In this document: in pieces, positions 1 to 8,104 of the stretch | How positions within the stretch are numbered: position 1 is the stretch's first letter | Layout: each line of letters begins with the position of its first letter | Source: Alloscardovia venturai | Lineage (GTDB): Bacteria; Actinomycetota; Actinomycetes; Actinomycetales; Bifidobacteriaceae | Reading direction: 5' to 3' | DNA: 64,000 nucleotides | NCBI RefSeq assembly: GCF_042676605.1 | Contig: NZ_JBHTHQ010000021.1 | Location: 558,001-622,000, forward strand | Translations under genes and position numbers: made by a program | The notes under the pieces: generated by a model | The model's input: only the letters and a program-made list of their open reading frames with translations | Told to the model about the DNA's origin: nothing | Database searches by the model: none

Positions 1-127
1 TAGATGAACCGAGTACAAAAAGAGTCTTTCCCGATAGTTTTGCATCAACCGTAGAAACCACATGGGCGACATCATAACTTTCTGAGTTTCCAGGAAGTAT
101 ACGCCATTGCAATGCATACCGCGACAT
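1..127 (-). CDS. Unknown protein, N-terminal 42 residues only (runs off the left edge)
   Basis: Reading the minus strand from the ATG at 127 gives an uninterrupted frame to the window edge. It begins MSRYALQWRILPGNSE and shows no stop in 42 codons. The ATG lies 33 bases downstream of the stop of the frameshifted TMEM175-like gene, on the same strand, so it is probably the next gene of the mrp-side operon. A GAAGG stretch lies about 15 bases upstream, which is rather far for a ribosome-binding site. I do not recognise the family. The visible part is polar, with no signal peptide or membrane segment. A spurious short frame cannot be excluded. Confidence 0.45.
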   Translation of the reverse strand, partial: MSRYALQWRILPGNSESYDVAHVVSTVDAKLSGKTLFVLGSS

Positions 128-159
128 AGTTCTATGTTTACCTTCTTTGTGCTTATGAG

Positions 160-718
160 TTAATAAGGAAGAATGACGCCAAATCCTGAAAGAGCTACTA
201 CGATAAACATCGCTGGAGCGTACGCAGCGACAGCCACGATAAACCGACAATTTTTAATGCTATAGTCGAGAGTCATGATCCACCATGGGTACTTCTCATG
301 ACTATTAAGCTCCTTGTTGCTAGGTTCTGCTTTGTGTAATGCTCGCGATAGACCAGTATTGCAAATCGTTACAGCAAAACCACCAAACCATAAAGACCAG
401 AAGCCACGCCACTCGTAATATGCGCTTGGACAAAAGTCATTGCATAGGGGGAAGACAGATGATGAGAATAACAAAAACATCGTCCACCACAGAACGCTTA
501 TAGAAATTTTCTTCACCCTCTGCCATTCGTTGTGAATATTAATCCACATAGCACCAAGCCAAAAGATGTGATAGTGTATGCGAAGTATTCTGAGCGCAGA
601 TTCCAGATAGCAGACCACGTAGGATACGCTGGCTGTTTGAGTTCCAATACTAAAATTGTCATAATAATAGCAAGAACAGCATCAGTAAAGCCTCAAGCCG
701 ACCTTTCTCAAACCTCAT
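160..718 (-). pseudogene. TMEM175-type (DUF1211) potassium channel, disrupted by two frameshifts
   Basis: The longest open frame (160-618) encodes only the last part of the protein, but joining three minus-strand frames restores a whole TMEM175-like protein. The ATG at 718 gives MRFEKGRLEA. One base missing in a T run near 686 then shifts into a frame reading TDAVLAIIMTILVLELKQP. A second missing T near 564 shifts into the frame reading FWLGAMWINIHNEW. RLEAF(S/T)D followed by a hydrophobic helix, and a later FW-x(6)-H segment, are features of the family, whose members form ion channels in the membrane. Three later hydrophobic segments end in GVILPY. The gene starts 28 bases after mrp. Both lesions lie in short T homopolymers, so either true decay or assembly error is possible. 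Confidence 0.68.
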
Positions 719-746
719 ACCCTACTCTTTCGCTCCCTCCGCTTTG

Positions 747-1949
747 CTAGACTTCACGCATGCTCATGAGTTTATCCACCATATCGCTGAACTGTTGAGC
801 AAGTGACGTTTCAGCAAGATTCCCATCTGCATCTAAGACCACGGGTCTGCCGTTCTCCCCAGTTTCGCGTAAATTTGTCTCTAAAGGCAGCTGCGCAAGA
901 AGCGGGATATCATGCCCAAGTTTGTCATGCAACTGTCGGGTCAGCTGCTCAGCCACGCGTTGACCGCCTCCTTCACCAAAGATATGAAGACGCTCACCAT
1001 TATGCTCGAAATAGGACATATTTTCCACGACTCCTGCCACATCCATCGGCACCTGCAAAGCGACAAGTCCGGCGCGAACTGCGATATCTGATGCAGAAGG
1101 CTGAGGAGTCGTCACAACGATGAGCTCAGCATTGGGCAGGGCTTGAGCTACTGAAATAGCCATATCACCAGTGCCTGGAGCCATATCAATGAGGAGCACG
1201 TCAGGATCACCCCACCACACATCGGAAAGGAACTGCTCAAGAGAGCGTTGCAGTCGTGGTCCTCGCCATAAAATTGCCTGATCTGAGCCGGCAAACATGC
1301 CGATGCTCATTACTTTTATCCCCCACGTCTCTACTGGCATAAGCATACCATTAAGATTCGTAGGCTGAGAATCAGCGCCAAGGAGCTTAGGCATCGAAAA
1401 GCCATAAATATCTGCATCAATGACAGCAGTGTCATAACCTTTCACAGCAAAGGCAGCCGCAAGATTCGCTGCCACACTTGACTTTCCTACCCCGCCTTTG
1501 CCAGAAGCAATTGCAAAGATACGAGTCTTCACACCTTTCTTATGGAAAGGATTTTCACGGCGAGCAGCTTTAAGCTCTGCGACGAGATGCCCCAGCTTTT
1601 CCTCGCCCATTGAGCCAACATGTAAGTCAAGGTACAATGTCGCATCAGGATACGTTGCAACCGCCTGCTCGATACGTTCGCGAATCACGTCAGAAAGCGG
1701 ACAGCCAGGAACAGTAAGTTCGATGGAAAGATGCACATCAAAAGTGTTTATATCTTCATCATGCGCGCTCACTTCTACACCCGTTACCATGCCGAGATCG
1801 GTAATTGAACGTCCTAACTCTGGATCAATTACCCCAGTCATGCGCGCATAAATCTCACGAGCAATACGACCTTCTTGCTCGTGCAGCGAATCATTATGTG
1901 CCGATAGAGACTGCTCGACATCCCCCACCGCTTGTGACGCATCTGTCAT
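747..1949 (-). CDS. mrp: Mrp/NBP35-family iron-sulfur carrier P-loop ATPase
   Basis: A 400-residue protein of the Mrp (ApbC) family, cytoplasmic ATPases that carry or insert Fe-S clusters. Residues ~25-110 form a MIP18/DUF59 domain (GVIDPELGRSITDLGMV). After a linker comes the deviant Walker A motif ASGKGGVGKSSVAANL at ~147, then DADIYGFSMPKLLG and DVLLIDMAPGTGD. The region around ENMSYFEHNGERLHIFGEGGG lacks the CxxC found in many Mrp proteins, as in other actinobacterial members, so how it would hold a cluster is unclear. Its ATG overlaps the stop of ligA (TAATG), so the two are translationally coupled. Family assignment is firm; the physiological substrate is inferred. Confidence 0.93.
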   Translation of the reverse strand: MTDASQAVGDVEQSLSAHNDSLHEQEGRIAREIYARMTGVIDPELGRSITDLGMVTGVEVSAHDEDINTFDVHLSIELTVPGCPLSDVIRERIEQAVATYPDATLYLDLHVGSMGEEKLGHLVAELKAARRENPFHKKGVKTRIFAIASGKGGVGKSSVAANLAAAFAVKGYDTAVIDADIYGFSMPKLLGADSQPTNLNGMLMPVETWGIKVMSIGMFAGSDQAILWRGPRLQRSLEQFLSDVWWGDPDVLLIDMAPGTGDMAISVAQALPNAELIVVTTPQPSASDIAVRAGLVALQVPMDVAGVVENMSYFEHNGERLHIFGEGGGQRVAEQLTRQLHDKLGHDIPLLAQLPLETNLRETGENGRPVVLDADGNLAETSLAQQFSDMVDKLMSMREV

Positions 1950-4516
1950 TATTCGAGAGCTCCCGTTTCCATCAAATGGGCAAACTGCTCAGCATCCAGC
2001 ATAGGAATTCCTAGGCTCTCCGCCTTCGTTACTTTCGCGGCACCTGGCTCATGTCCTGTCACCACATAAGTCGTCTTTTTTGACACCGATCCGGACGGTT
2101 TGCCGCCATGTGCGATGATTGTCTCTTTGATGCTATCTCGCGTATAGCCATCTAGCGAGCCTGTGACGACGATGGTCATGCCCTCCAACGTCTGCGAAAG
2201 TTCCTCTCGCTCTATCACGCGCATACCAACTCCGGTATCCATCCATGCTTGAAGGATACGACCTCTCCAGTCAGCGGTGTTCCCAAGCTTAGACATCCAT
2301 GAATAGACGGACTGCGCAAGAGCTTCGCCGACCCCATCAATTTCTTGAAGCTCTTCTTGAGTGACACCACTGAATGAAGGCAGAGAAGGATACCGTTCTG
2401 CCAGTGCGCGCGCATTCGGTGCACCAACATGCCGCATTGACAGCGCTACAAGTACACGCCACATTTCAGTTTCTGGTGCTTTCTTAAGCTGATCGAGCAT
2501 CCTAACAGTCGTGGCAGATGGCTGTGCTGGTTCGCCCTTCTTCGGCGCATTATAGAAAGCAGAAACCTGGCGCCACAGTCCTGAGCCGCCGACCTTCTTT
2601 CGTCGCGTTTTCTTCTTGCCTGTATCAGGATCGATATATGTCGTGACATGAACGATAGGAATTTCACGCCATACACGCACATCGCGCAGCTTTTCCTCAG
2701 TAAGAGTAAAAATATCCGCGAGTGACTGTACGACCGGAATTTGTTCAGCTGGAAGTTCTAAACCGCTCGGGACACTATATGGCGTCATCTCCTCGCCGTC
2801 ACGCACTTCCACACTCGTCACATTCGGCGCATATACGTCCACAGAAGATGGGCGGTCTAATTCTGGATTTGCGAGAGCTATAGCTACTTGCTCGCCGAGA
2901 GAGTCAATGTCAAACGCCTGACGTGACCCAAGTTTGATGATGCGTTCTGTTAGCTGTGCCGGGCATGACTCTGCGTTAGGACAGCGTATATCTTTGTCTC
3001 CCTCCTTTTCAGGCGCAATAGGAGTACCACAACTTGGGCAAAGTGTCGGCATGACGAAGTCACGAAGCTTATCTGCACGGTCTTTACGAGCTGATTCCAC
3101 GGGACCAACGATTTCAGGAATGACATCTCCTGCTTTACGCACGACCACAATATCGCCAATTTTGACACCCTTGACTTCTACCTCTGAAGGGTTGTGTAAC
3201 GTCGCCCGCGAGATAGTCGAGCCAGCTACTCGTACTGGCTTCAATTGAGCTACTGGAGTTACTCGTCCTGTGCGACCGACTTGAACAGCGATATCAAGCA
3301 GCTCAGTATTGACTTCCTCTGGCGGATATTTGTATGCAATTCCCCAGCGAGGCGCTCGTGAGGTGGAGCCCATGCGATCTTGGAGTCGGCGTTCATCTAC
3401 CTTGACCACGATACCGTCAAGGGCGTGCTCGATGTCATAACGATGTTCTTCGTAGTAATCAATCATCGCTGTAATATCCGCGAAGGAATGCACAAGACGG
3501 TTATGAGGAGAGACGGGAACTTTCCATAATTTATAGAAGTCGTACGCTTGAGATTGACGTTCGATAGTATGGTGAGCAGCGTGACCCGAAGAACTATCTT
3601 TCCACTCCACACGCCCTAAACCATGCGCATAAAAGCTCAAATGACGCTGTGCAGTAATGCGTGGATTTTTTTGACGCAACGACCCTGCGGCAGCATTACG
3701 AGGATTTGCAAAAAGCGACTTGCCTAAACGCTCATTTTCGCGGTTCAGCTCTTCAAAATCGTCAAAACGCATGAAGACTTCACCGCGGATTTCTACGAAT
3801 TCAGGGATATCGTCTGGCTCTCCTGCAAGGTTTTGCGGGATACTTTCGATAGTACGCACATTTGCAGTGATGTCTTCACCTATGACACCACCGCCACGCG
3901 TGAGCCCCTGCTCAAGAACGCCGTTGCGATAAATAAGATTCAACGCAAGTCCGTCAATCTTGACTTCGCTTGTCATAGGAAGTGGCGCGTGGGCATCCAT
4001 ACCAAGCTGACGCTTCACACCCACATACCAGTTTTCAAGCTCCTGAATGCTAAACACATCATCGAGGCTGAGCATACGCGAGGGATGATTGACAGGTGCA
4101 AAGTCTTGAGAAAAGTTCCCTCCGACACGATGTGTAGGACTTTGCTCCGTATCGAGTGATGGGAATGCGCGTTCAAGACGCTTCAAAAATTCTATGCGTG
4201 AGTCATACGCTGCATCAGAAGCAGATGGCGCATCATTGATGTAGTAGGCAATTTGATCAGATTCAACCCAAGCTGCTACTTTTGCCCATACTCGCGCAGC
4301 ATCTTCAGCAGAAAGTTCAGCCACGTCTGCTGAATTGAGCGAGAGAGCAGATGCATCAGAATACTCCAATGAATCCCACCAAGGGACCGTCGTTTCCGTG
4401 ACGCCACTTGGCTCATCAAAACCGCTTGGCTCATCGAAATTGAAAGCATCTTGAACCACATCATGAGAGCTACTCTTGTGAGAATTACTCTGAAAACTAC
4501 TTTGAAATTCACGCAT
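1949..4516 (-). CDS. ligA: NAD+-dependent DNA ligase LigA, enlarged form
   Basis: LigA seals nicks during replication and repair using NAD+. The adenylation lysine is K186 in SEVKIDGLALN. The OB fold, a four-cysteine zinc site (CPSCGTP...CPNAESCPAQ), helix-hairpin-helix repeats and a C-terminal BRCT domain (EGMTIVVTGSLDGYTRDS) follow in the usual order. At 855 residues it is far longer than the usual ~670. The extra length is a ~50-residue acidic N-terminal extension and a ~100-residue insert after the zinc site, containing a basic KKKTRRKK patch. Enlarged LigA is known in bifidobacteria. The N-terminus contains a tandem FDEPSG duplication. The start overlaps the stop of the upstream TPR gene by 8 bases and has AAGG ahead of it. 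Confidence 0.96.
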   Translation of the reverse strand: MREFQSSFQSNSHKSSSHDVVQDAFNFDEPSGFDEPSGVTETTVPWWDSLEYSDASALSLNSADVAELSAEDAARVWAKVAAWVESDQIAYYINDAPSASDAAYDSRIEFLKRLERAFPSLDTEQSPTHRVGGNFSQDFAPVNHPSRMLSLDDVFSIQELENWYVGVKRQLGMDAHAPLPMTSEVKIDGLALNLIYRNGVLEQGLTRGGGVIGEDITANVRTIESIPQNLAGEPDDIPEFVEIRGEVFMRFDDFEELNRENERLGKSLFANPRNAAAGSLRQKNPRITAQRHLSFYAHGLGRVEWKDSSSGHAAHHTIERQSQAYDFYKLWKVPVSPHNRLVHSFADITAMIDYYEEHRYDIEHALDGIVVKVDERRLQDRMGSTSRAPRWGIAYKYPPEEVNTELLDIAVQVGRTGRVTPVAQLKPVRVAGSTISRATLHNPSEVEVKGVKIGDIVVVRKAGDVIPEIVGPVESARKDRADKLRDFVMPTLCPSCGTPIAPEKEGDKDIRCPNAESCPAQLTERIIKLGSRQAFDIDSLGEQVAIALANPELDRPSSVDVYAPNVTSVEVRDGEEMTPYSVPSGLELPAEQIPVVQSLADIFTLTEEKLRDVRVWREIPIVHVTTYIDPDTGKKKTRRKKVGGSGLWRQVSAFYNAPKKGEPAQPSATTVRMLDQLKKAPETEMWRVLVALSMRHVGAPNARALAERYPSLPSFSGVTQEELQEIDGVGEALAQSVYSWMSKLGNTADWRGRILQAWMDTGVGMRVIEREELSQTLEGMTIVVTGSLDGYTRDSIKETIIAHGGKPSGSVSKKTTYVVTGHEPGAAKVTKAESLGIPMLDAEQFAHLMETGALE

Positions 4517-7500
4517 TGAGCGACCTTAAGAATTGGAATTGTGCGATATCAGATGAAGCTTCGTCACCGTCTTCCATAGCGGCTGCTGCTGAAGCAATGC
4601 GTGCGGCGGCGACTGTAAGCGTTCGACCAGCGACAAAAAGGTAATTGTCAACTGCGGCTTTAGCACTCATATCCATCATGCTTGCCGCAGTGCTATGAGG
4701 CCATAAGTCAATGTCATAGTATGTGAGCGCATCTACAGCTTCGTTGTAGTCCAAAGGAAGTGGGATATCCTGCGAGCGCGCACGCTCAGCAAGTTCTTCA
4801 AGCTCTTTTGGTGCCCCTGGCACAGTGGCTGCAGAAATGCGAATCGCCATCACGTAGCACGCAGCAGCGAGTTCAAACTCGTCTTGCATCCATTGTGCAT
4901 ACGCCATGCGATAGTACGCATAAGCAGCATCATCTTTGTCTAATGCAACTCTCAAACCATTGCTCGCAGCAGCAAATGAAGACTGCCAGTCGCCTTGCTC
5001 TGCAAGTAAGATAGCTAGGCGTAAGTGTGGGAGCGCGTATGTCGGTGCGTAACCTACCGCAGTGTTAAGATGCTGGAGAGCTTTGCTTTGCTGATTCGTG
5101 TGTGAGTACACTTCTACAAGTTCCATATGCGCTTGGAAAAGATTATCAGGGATTAAGACAAGTTTCTCTCCGGGGGTAGCGAACTGACGATTATATACGA
5201 CGCGCTCAGCGTAGGAATTGAAGTACACAGGTACTCGGTCTCCTGCTTTAAAAGCGTCATCGAGCGTTTCAATGCGAGATTCACCATATTCGAAGCTCCC
5301 TAACACATCACCGTGCATAAACATGTCACGTGCTTTTTGCATATCAGCATCGAATTGAGTCGACAGTGTAAAGCGCACCCTATCGATAGGTTTACCATCG
5401 ATAACGTTACGGATATATGCTTCTTTAAAATCATCTAGCTCAGGGTCTGCTATATGGTCGATATACTGAGAGATACGTTCAGCTCTTTGAGGTACACTTA
5501 GCGAGTCATACCGAGACAAAGTTACGATGTCTGCCTGTGCACCTTCTAAAATGTCTGAGCGCTGAATAGATAAGTCACGCACGCTATGGATACCGAGCTG
5601 TGCAGCTGCTGAAGATGTTATCTTTCTGTCGTTAAGCTCAGGCTCTTCTAGCGAACCTTGTGCAGTATAGCGAGCATCACGAATGTCTAGAGATGAGTTC
5701 ACTGGCTGAAGCACACCATAAGGATCCATGTCCAGTACACAGCTATCGAAGCTACGATAGATTGTGACAGGATCCGTTAAACCATATCGTGAAATCAGAT
5801 TAAGGAATTTTTCACGTTCGAAAACCACTGTCGCTACAGTGTTGCTCAATGCTGTGCGCCGAATGAGATCTAACGGGTCAGAGCCCGGACCCGACATAAC
5901 GCGTACACCACGCGCAGCAGTATTCTCAGAATTATCTGAGGTAGCAGTATCTGGAGAAGATTGACCGTCATGCTGATGGATAACTTCATGGAACACGGCA
6001 TCGACCTCTTCATCGCTTGGTCCCTTGTCGTGTTTTTCAGTGCTGTCAGCATGGAGACTTGAGCTCAACTCACCATCAGCACTAGCGAGACTTTGAGCTG
6101 CTTGTGTAAAAGCATCTACTTGCTCTGGGGAAAAATCAATAGACTTCATGAGATTCATGAATGTATCGTCGACATTTGTCTCAGCGCTTGTCTCAAGCCC
6201 TGCAAAAGCTACGCCCGGTGACGGGTCACCGTGCACGTCTCCGTCTTTAGGCTGAGTGTCTTTCGGCTGTGTTTGCGTGCCTCCCACATTTTCTGGGTCG
6301 ATTCCCATATGTTCAAAGGCTCGCATGAGCAACGCATAAATCGTAGGGTCTCTATCTTCGATATCTTCCGCAGACCCCAGACTATCGATGCACACAGCAA
6401 CCTCAGACACATCACTACTTGCGCCAAATGCCAATGCTGCAAGCATGATTCCCACACGCAAGTCATACTTTGATGCCATACGTTTGCGTGCCTGCTCGCT
6501 AAGATCCACCCACGCAAGCTGCTGAGAGTCATAGCGCTGCTGAGGCATTACACTCGATGCCGTTGAGGTATAGCTAATGGCGACACAACCTGTGTCCCCA
6601 CTTAAGTTTGACCGAAAGTCAATATCGCTACGTAGCGGAAGGCGAAGAGTCGTGATGAGTTCAGCCATTGTCTGACGATAGAGCCATTCTGACTTCCCCG
6701 CACCTCGAGAAGCATCCATATGAACATCGTCGTCATATGGTTCATTCTCATGGAGCTTATGAGCAGCCGTATCACGCGCAGCAGCCACCATGGGATATAC
6801 CGCATTGATAGACGCAACATCATCTAACCGTGTCTTACCACTTTTACGCGCCGCTGCATAAAACTGTCCCAACCACTGCGACGCAAAGCTTGACTCTTGG
6901 GAGGTACTAACCTCATTAACTGGATAGCGCAAAGCAGGATGAGCATCACTATCCATAACACCATTTGTTTCTAGAGTGCTTAATGCGTCGAATGCAGGAT
7001 TCTCCAGTAGAGCGGTAGCAAGATGAGCCACATACGGGAGCGAAATAAAATCTTCCGTCGGCGTAAAGTCATAGTGATAATTGTTCTCAACCACACTGGA
7101 GACAGCGCTAAACCGATTGAGATTAGCCTCAATGCGTAAAGTTTTCAACGCAGCATCGAAATCTACACCGTTACGCGAATGAAGATAGTACAAATGCGAC
7201 TTTGCATTTGAGAGAAGTTCTAAGTTCTCTTGACCATGCTTTGCCTCAAGCTGCGGGATGCGGGACAATGCGCCTGATTCATGCATAGTGTGAGTGAAAT
7301 ATTCTTCAAGCCCTGACACTTTCAAACCCTGCGCGCGTGCAGCCTCGATATCTGCCACACTAGTGCGTATAGCGCTCAGCGGAGCTTGGTTGCGCAGACG
7401 ACGGTAGATATTTGATGTGCCAAAGCCAAAAACTTTTCCGTGTAATGCCAAAGTCGGCTGTACATACATGACAAAGTATGCGAGTACCATGGCATCGCGA

Positions 7501-8042
7501 TAGGACAAATTAGCAGTCTCAGTCGGACTAACTGCGAGACTGCGGACCTGCTCAAATGTGTAGTTTTCCCCAGAACGCAGCCATGACGAAAGCCAACGCA
7601 GACGTCCATCCTCGCTACGCGCCACTACCGCACCATGAGAGACAGAAATTATCTCCGACGTAGACTCACGCGCAACTGTACGCAAGAAACGATAAGAGTG
7701 GACTTCACCCTCACCTTCACCGACAATTTGCACACGTGGCTCTATATCCACCACATCTGCATCCCACTGTCCAACTTCATATATACGCGCATGAGAATCT
7801 GCCACAGCGACAGGTATAAAAGTCTTTTTTGTCGGGAAAATCCCTAGAGCACAACGATGACGAGTCATGCGTAAGGGGTCATGTACCCACCCCACCTGCC
7901 ATGCATGACCATCAATCGTGAGAGTTTTCACTACCTTACGCGCCACTAGAGCAGAAATTTTACGTTCCTCCACAGCCCAATGAAAGACACTACGGACCTG
8001 TTCTAAAGCGGATTGTGATTGAGCAGACAACTGAGTGGACAT
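4509..8042 (-). CDS. Large TPR-containing hypothetical protein
   Basis: A 1177-residue protein with no catalytic motif I can name. The N-terminal ~150 residues look beta-rich. The middle is acidic and low in complexity around residues 600-700 (many D, E, S and Q). Residues ~1000-1120 carry at least three TPR-like helical pairs (for example FQAHMELVEVYSHTNQQSKA and ALPHLRLAILLAEQGDW). No signal peptide or membrane segment is seen, so it is probably cytoplasmic and protein-binding. I chose the ATG at 8042 (MSTQLSAQ) because a GAAAG stretch precedes it and the longer frame overlaps the divergent gene. It ends inside the ligA start, implying one operon with ligA and mrp. Function unknown. Confidence 0.85.
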   Translation of the reverse strand: MSTQLSAQSQSALEQVRSVFHWAVEERKISALVARKVVKTLTIDGHAWQVGWVHDPLRMTRHRCALGIFPTKKTFIPVAVADSHARIYEVGQWDADVVDIEPRVQIVGEGEGEVHSYRFLRTVARESTSEIISVSHGAVVARSEDGRLRWLSSWLRSGENYTFEQVRSLAVSPTETANLSYRDAMVLAYFVMYVQPTLALHGKVFGFGTSNIYRRLRNQAPLSAIRTSVADIEAARAQGLKVSGLEEYFTHTMHESGALSRIPQLEAKHGQENLELLSNAKSHLYYLHSRNGVDFDAALKTLRIEANLNRFSAVSSVVENNYHYDFTPTEDFISLPYVAHLATALLENPAFDALSTLETNGVMDSDAHPALRYPVNEVSTSQESSFASQWLGQFYAAARKSGKTRLDDVASINAVYPMVAAARDTAAHKLHENEPYDDDVHMDASRGAGKSEWLYRQTMAELITTLRLPLRSDIDFRSNLSGDTGCVAISYTSTASSVMPQQRYDSQQLAWVDLSEQARKRMASKYDLRVGIMLAALAFGASSDVSEVAVCIDSLGSAEDIEDRDPTIYALLMRAFEHMGIDPENVGGTQTQPKDTQPKDGDVHGDPSPGVAFAGLETSAETNVDDTFMNLMKSIDFSPEQVDAFTQAAQSLASADGELSSSLHADSTEKHDKGPSDEEVDAVFHEVIHQHDGQSSPDTATSDNSENTAARGVRVMSGPGSDPLDLIRRTALSNTVATVVFEREKFLNLISRYGLTDPVTIYRSFDSCVLDMDPYGVLQPVNSSLDIRDARYTAQGSLEEPELNDRKITSSAAAQLGIHSVRDLSIQRSDILEGAQADIVTLSRYDSLSVPQRAERISQYIDHIADPELDDFKEAYIRNVIDGKPIDRVRFTLSTQFDADMQKARDMFMHGDVLGSFEYGESRIETLDDAFKAGDRVPVYFNSYAERVVYNRQFATPGEKLVLIPDNLFQAHMELVEVYSHTNQQSKALQHLNTAVGYAPTYALPHLRLAILLAEQGDWQSSFAAASNGLRVALDKDDAAYAYYRMAYAQWMQDEFELAAACYVMAIRISAATVPGAPKELEELAERARSQDIPLPLDYNEAVDALTYYDIDLWPHSTAASMMDMSAKAAVDNYLFVAGRTLTVAAARIASAAAAMEDGDEASSDIAQFQFLRSLNA

Positions 8043-8104
8043 GCACACCATTCTTTCAAGCAAGTACGACATGATTGTGCACTCATGCTTATAGAATAAA
8101 ACGC

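Noticed and set aside
532..750. 72-codon plus-strand frame
   Set aside because: It is antisense to the frameshifted TMEM175-like gene, whose joined frames make far better sense.
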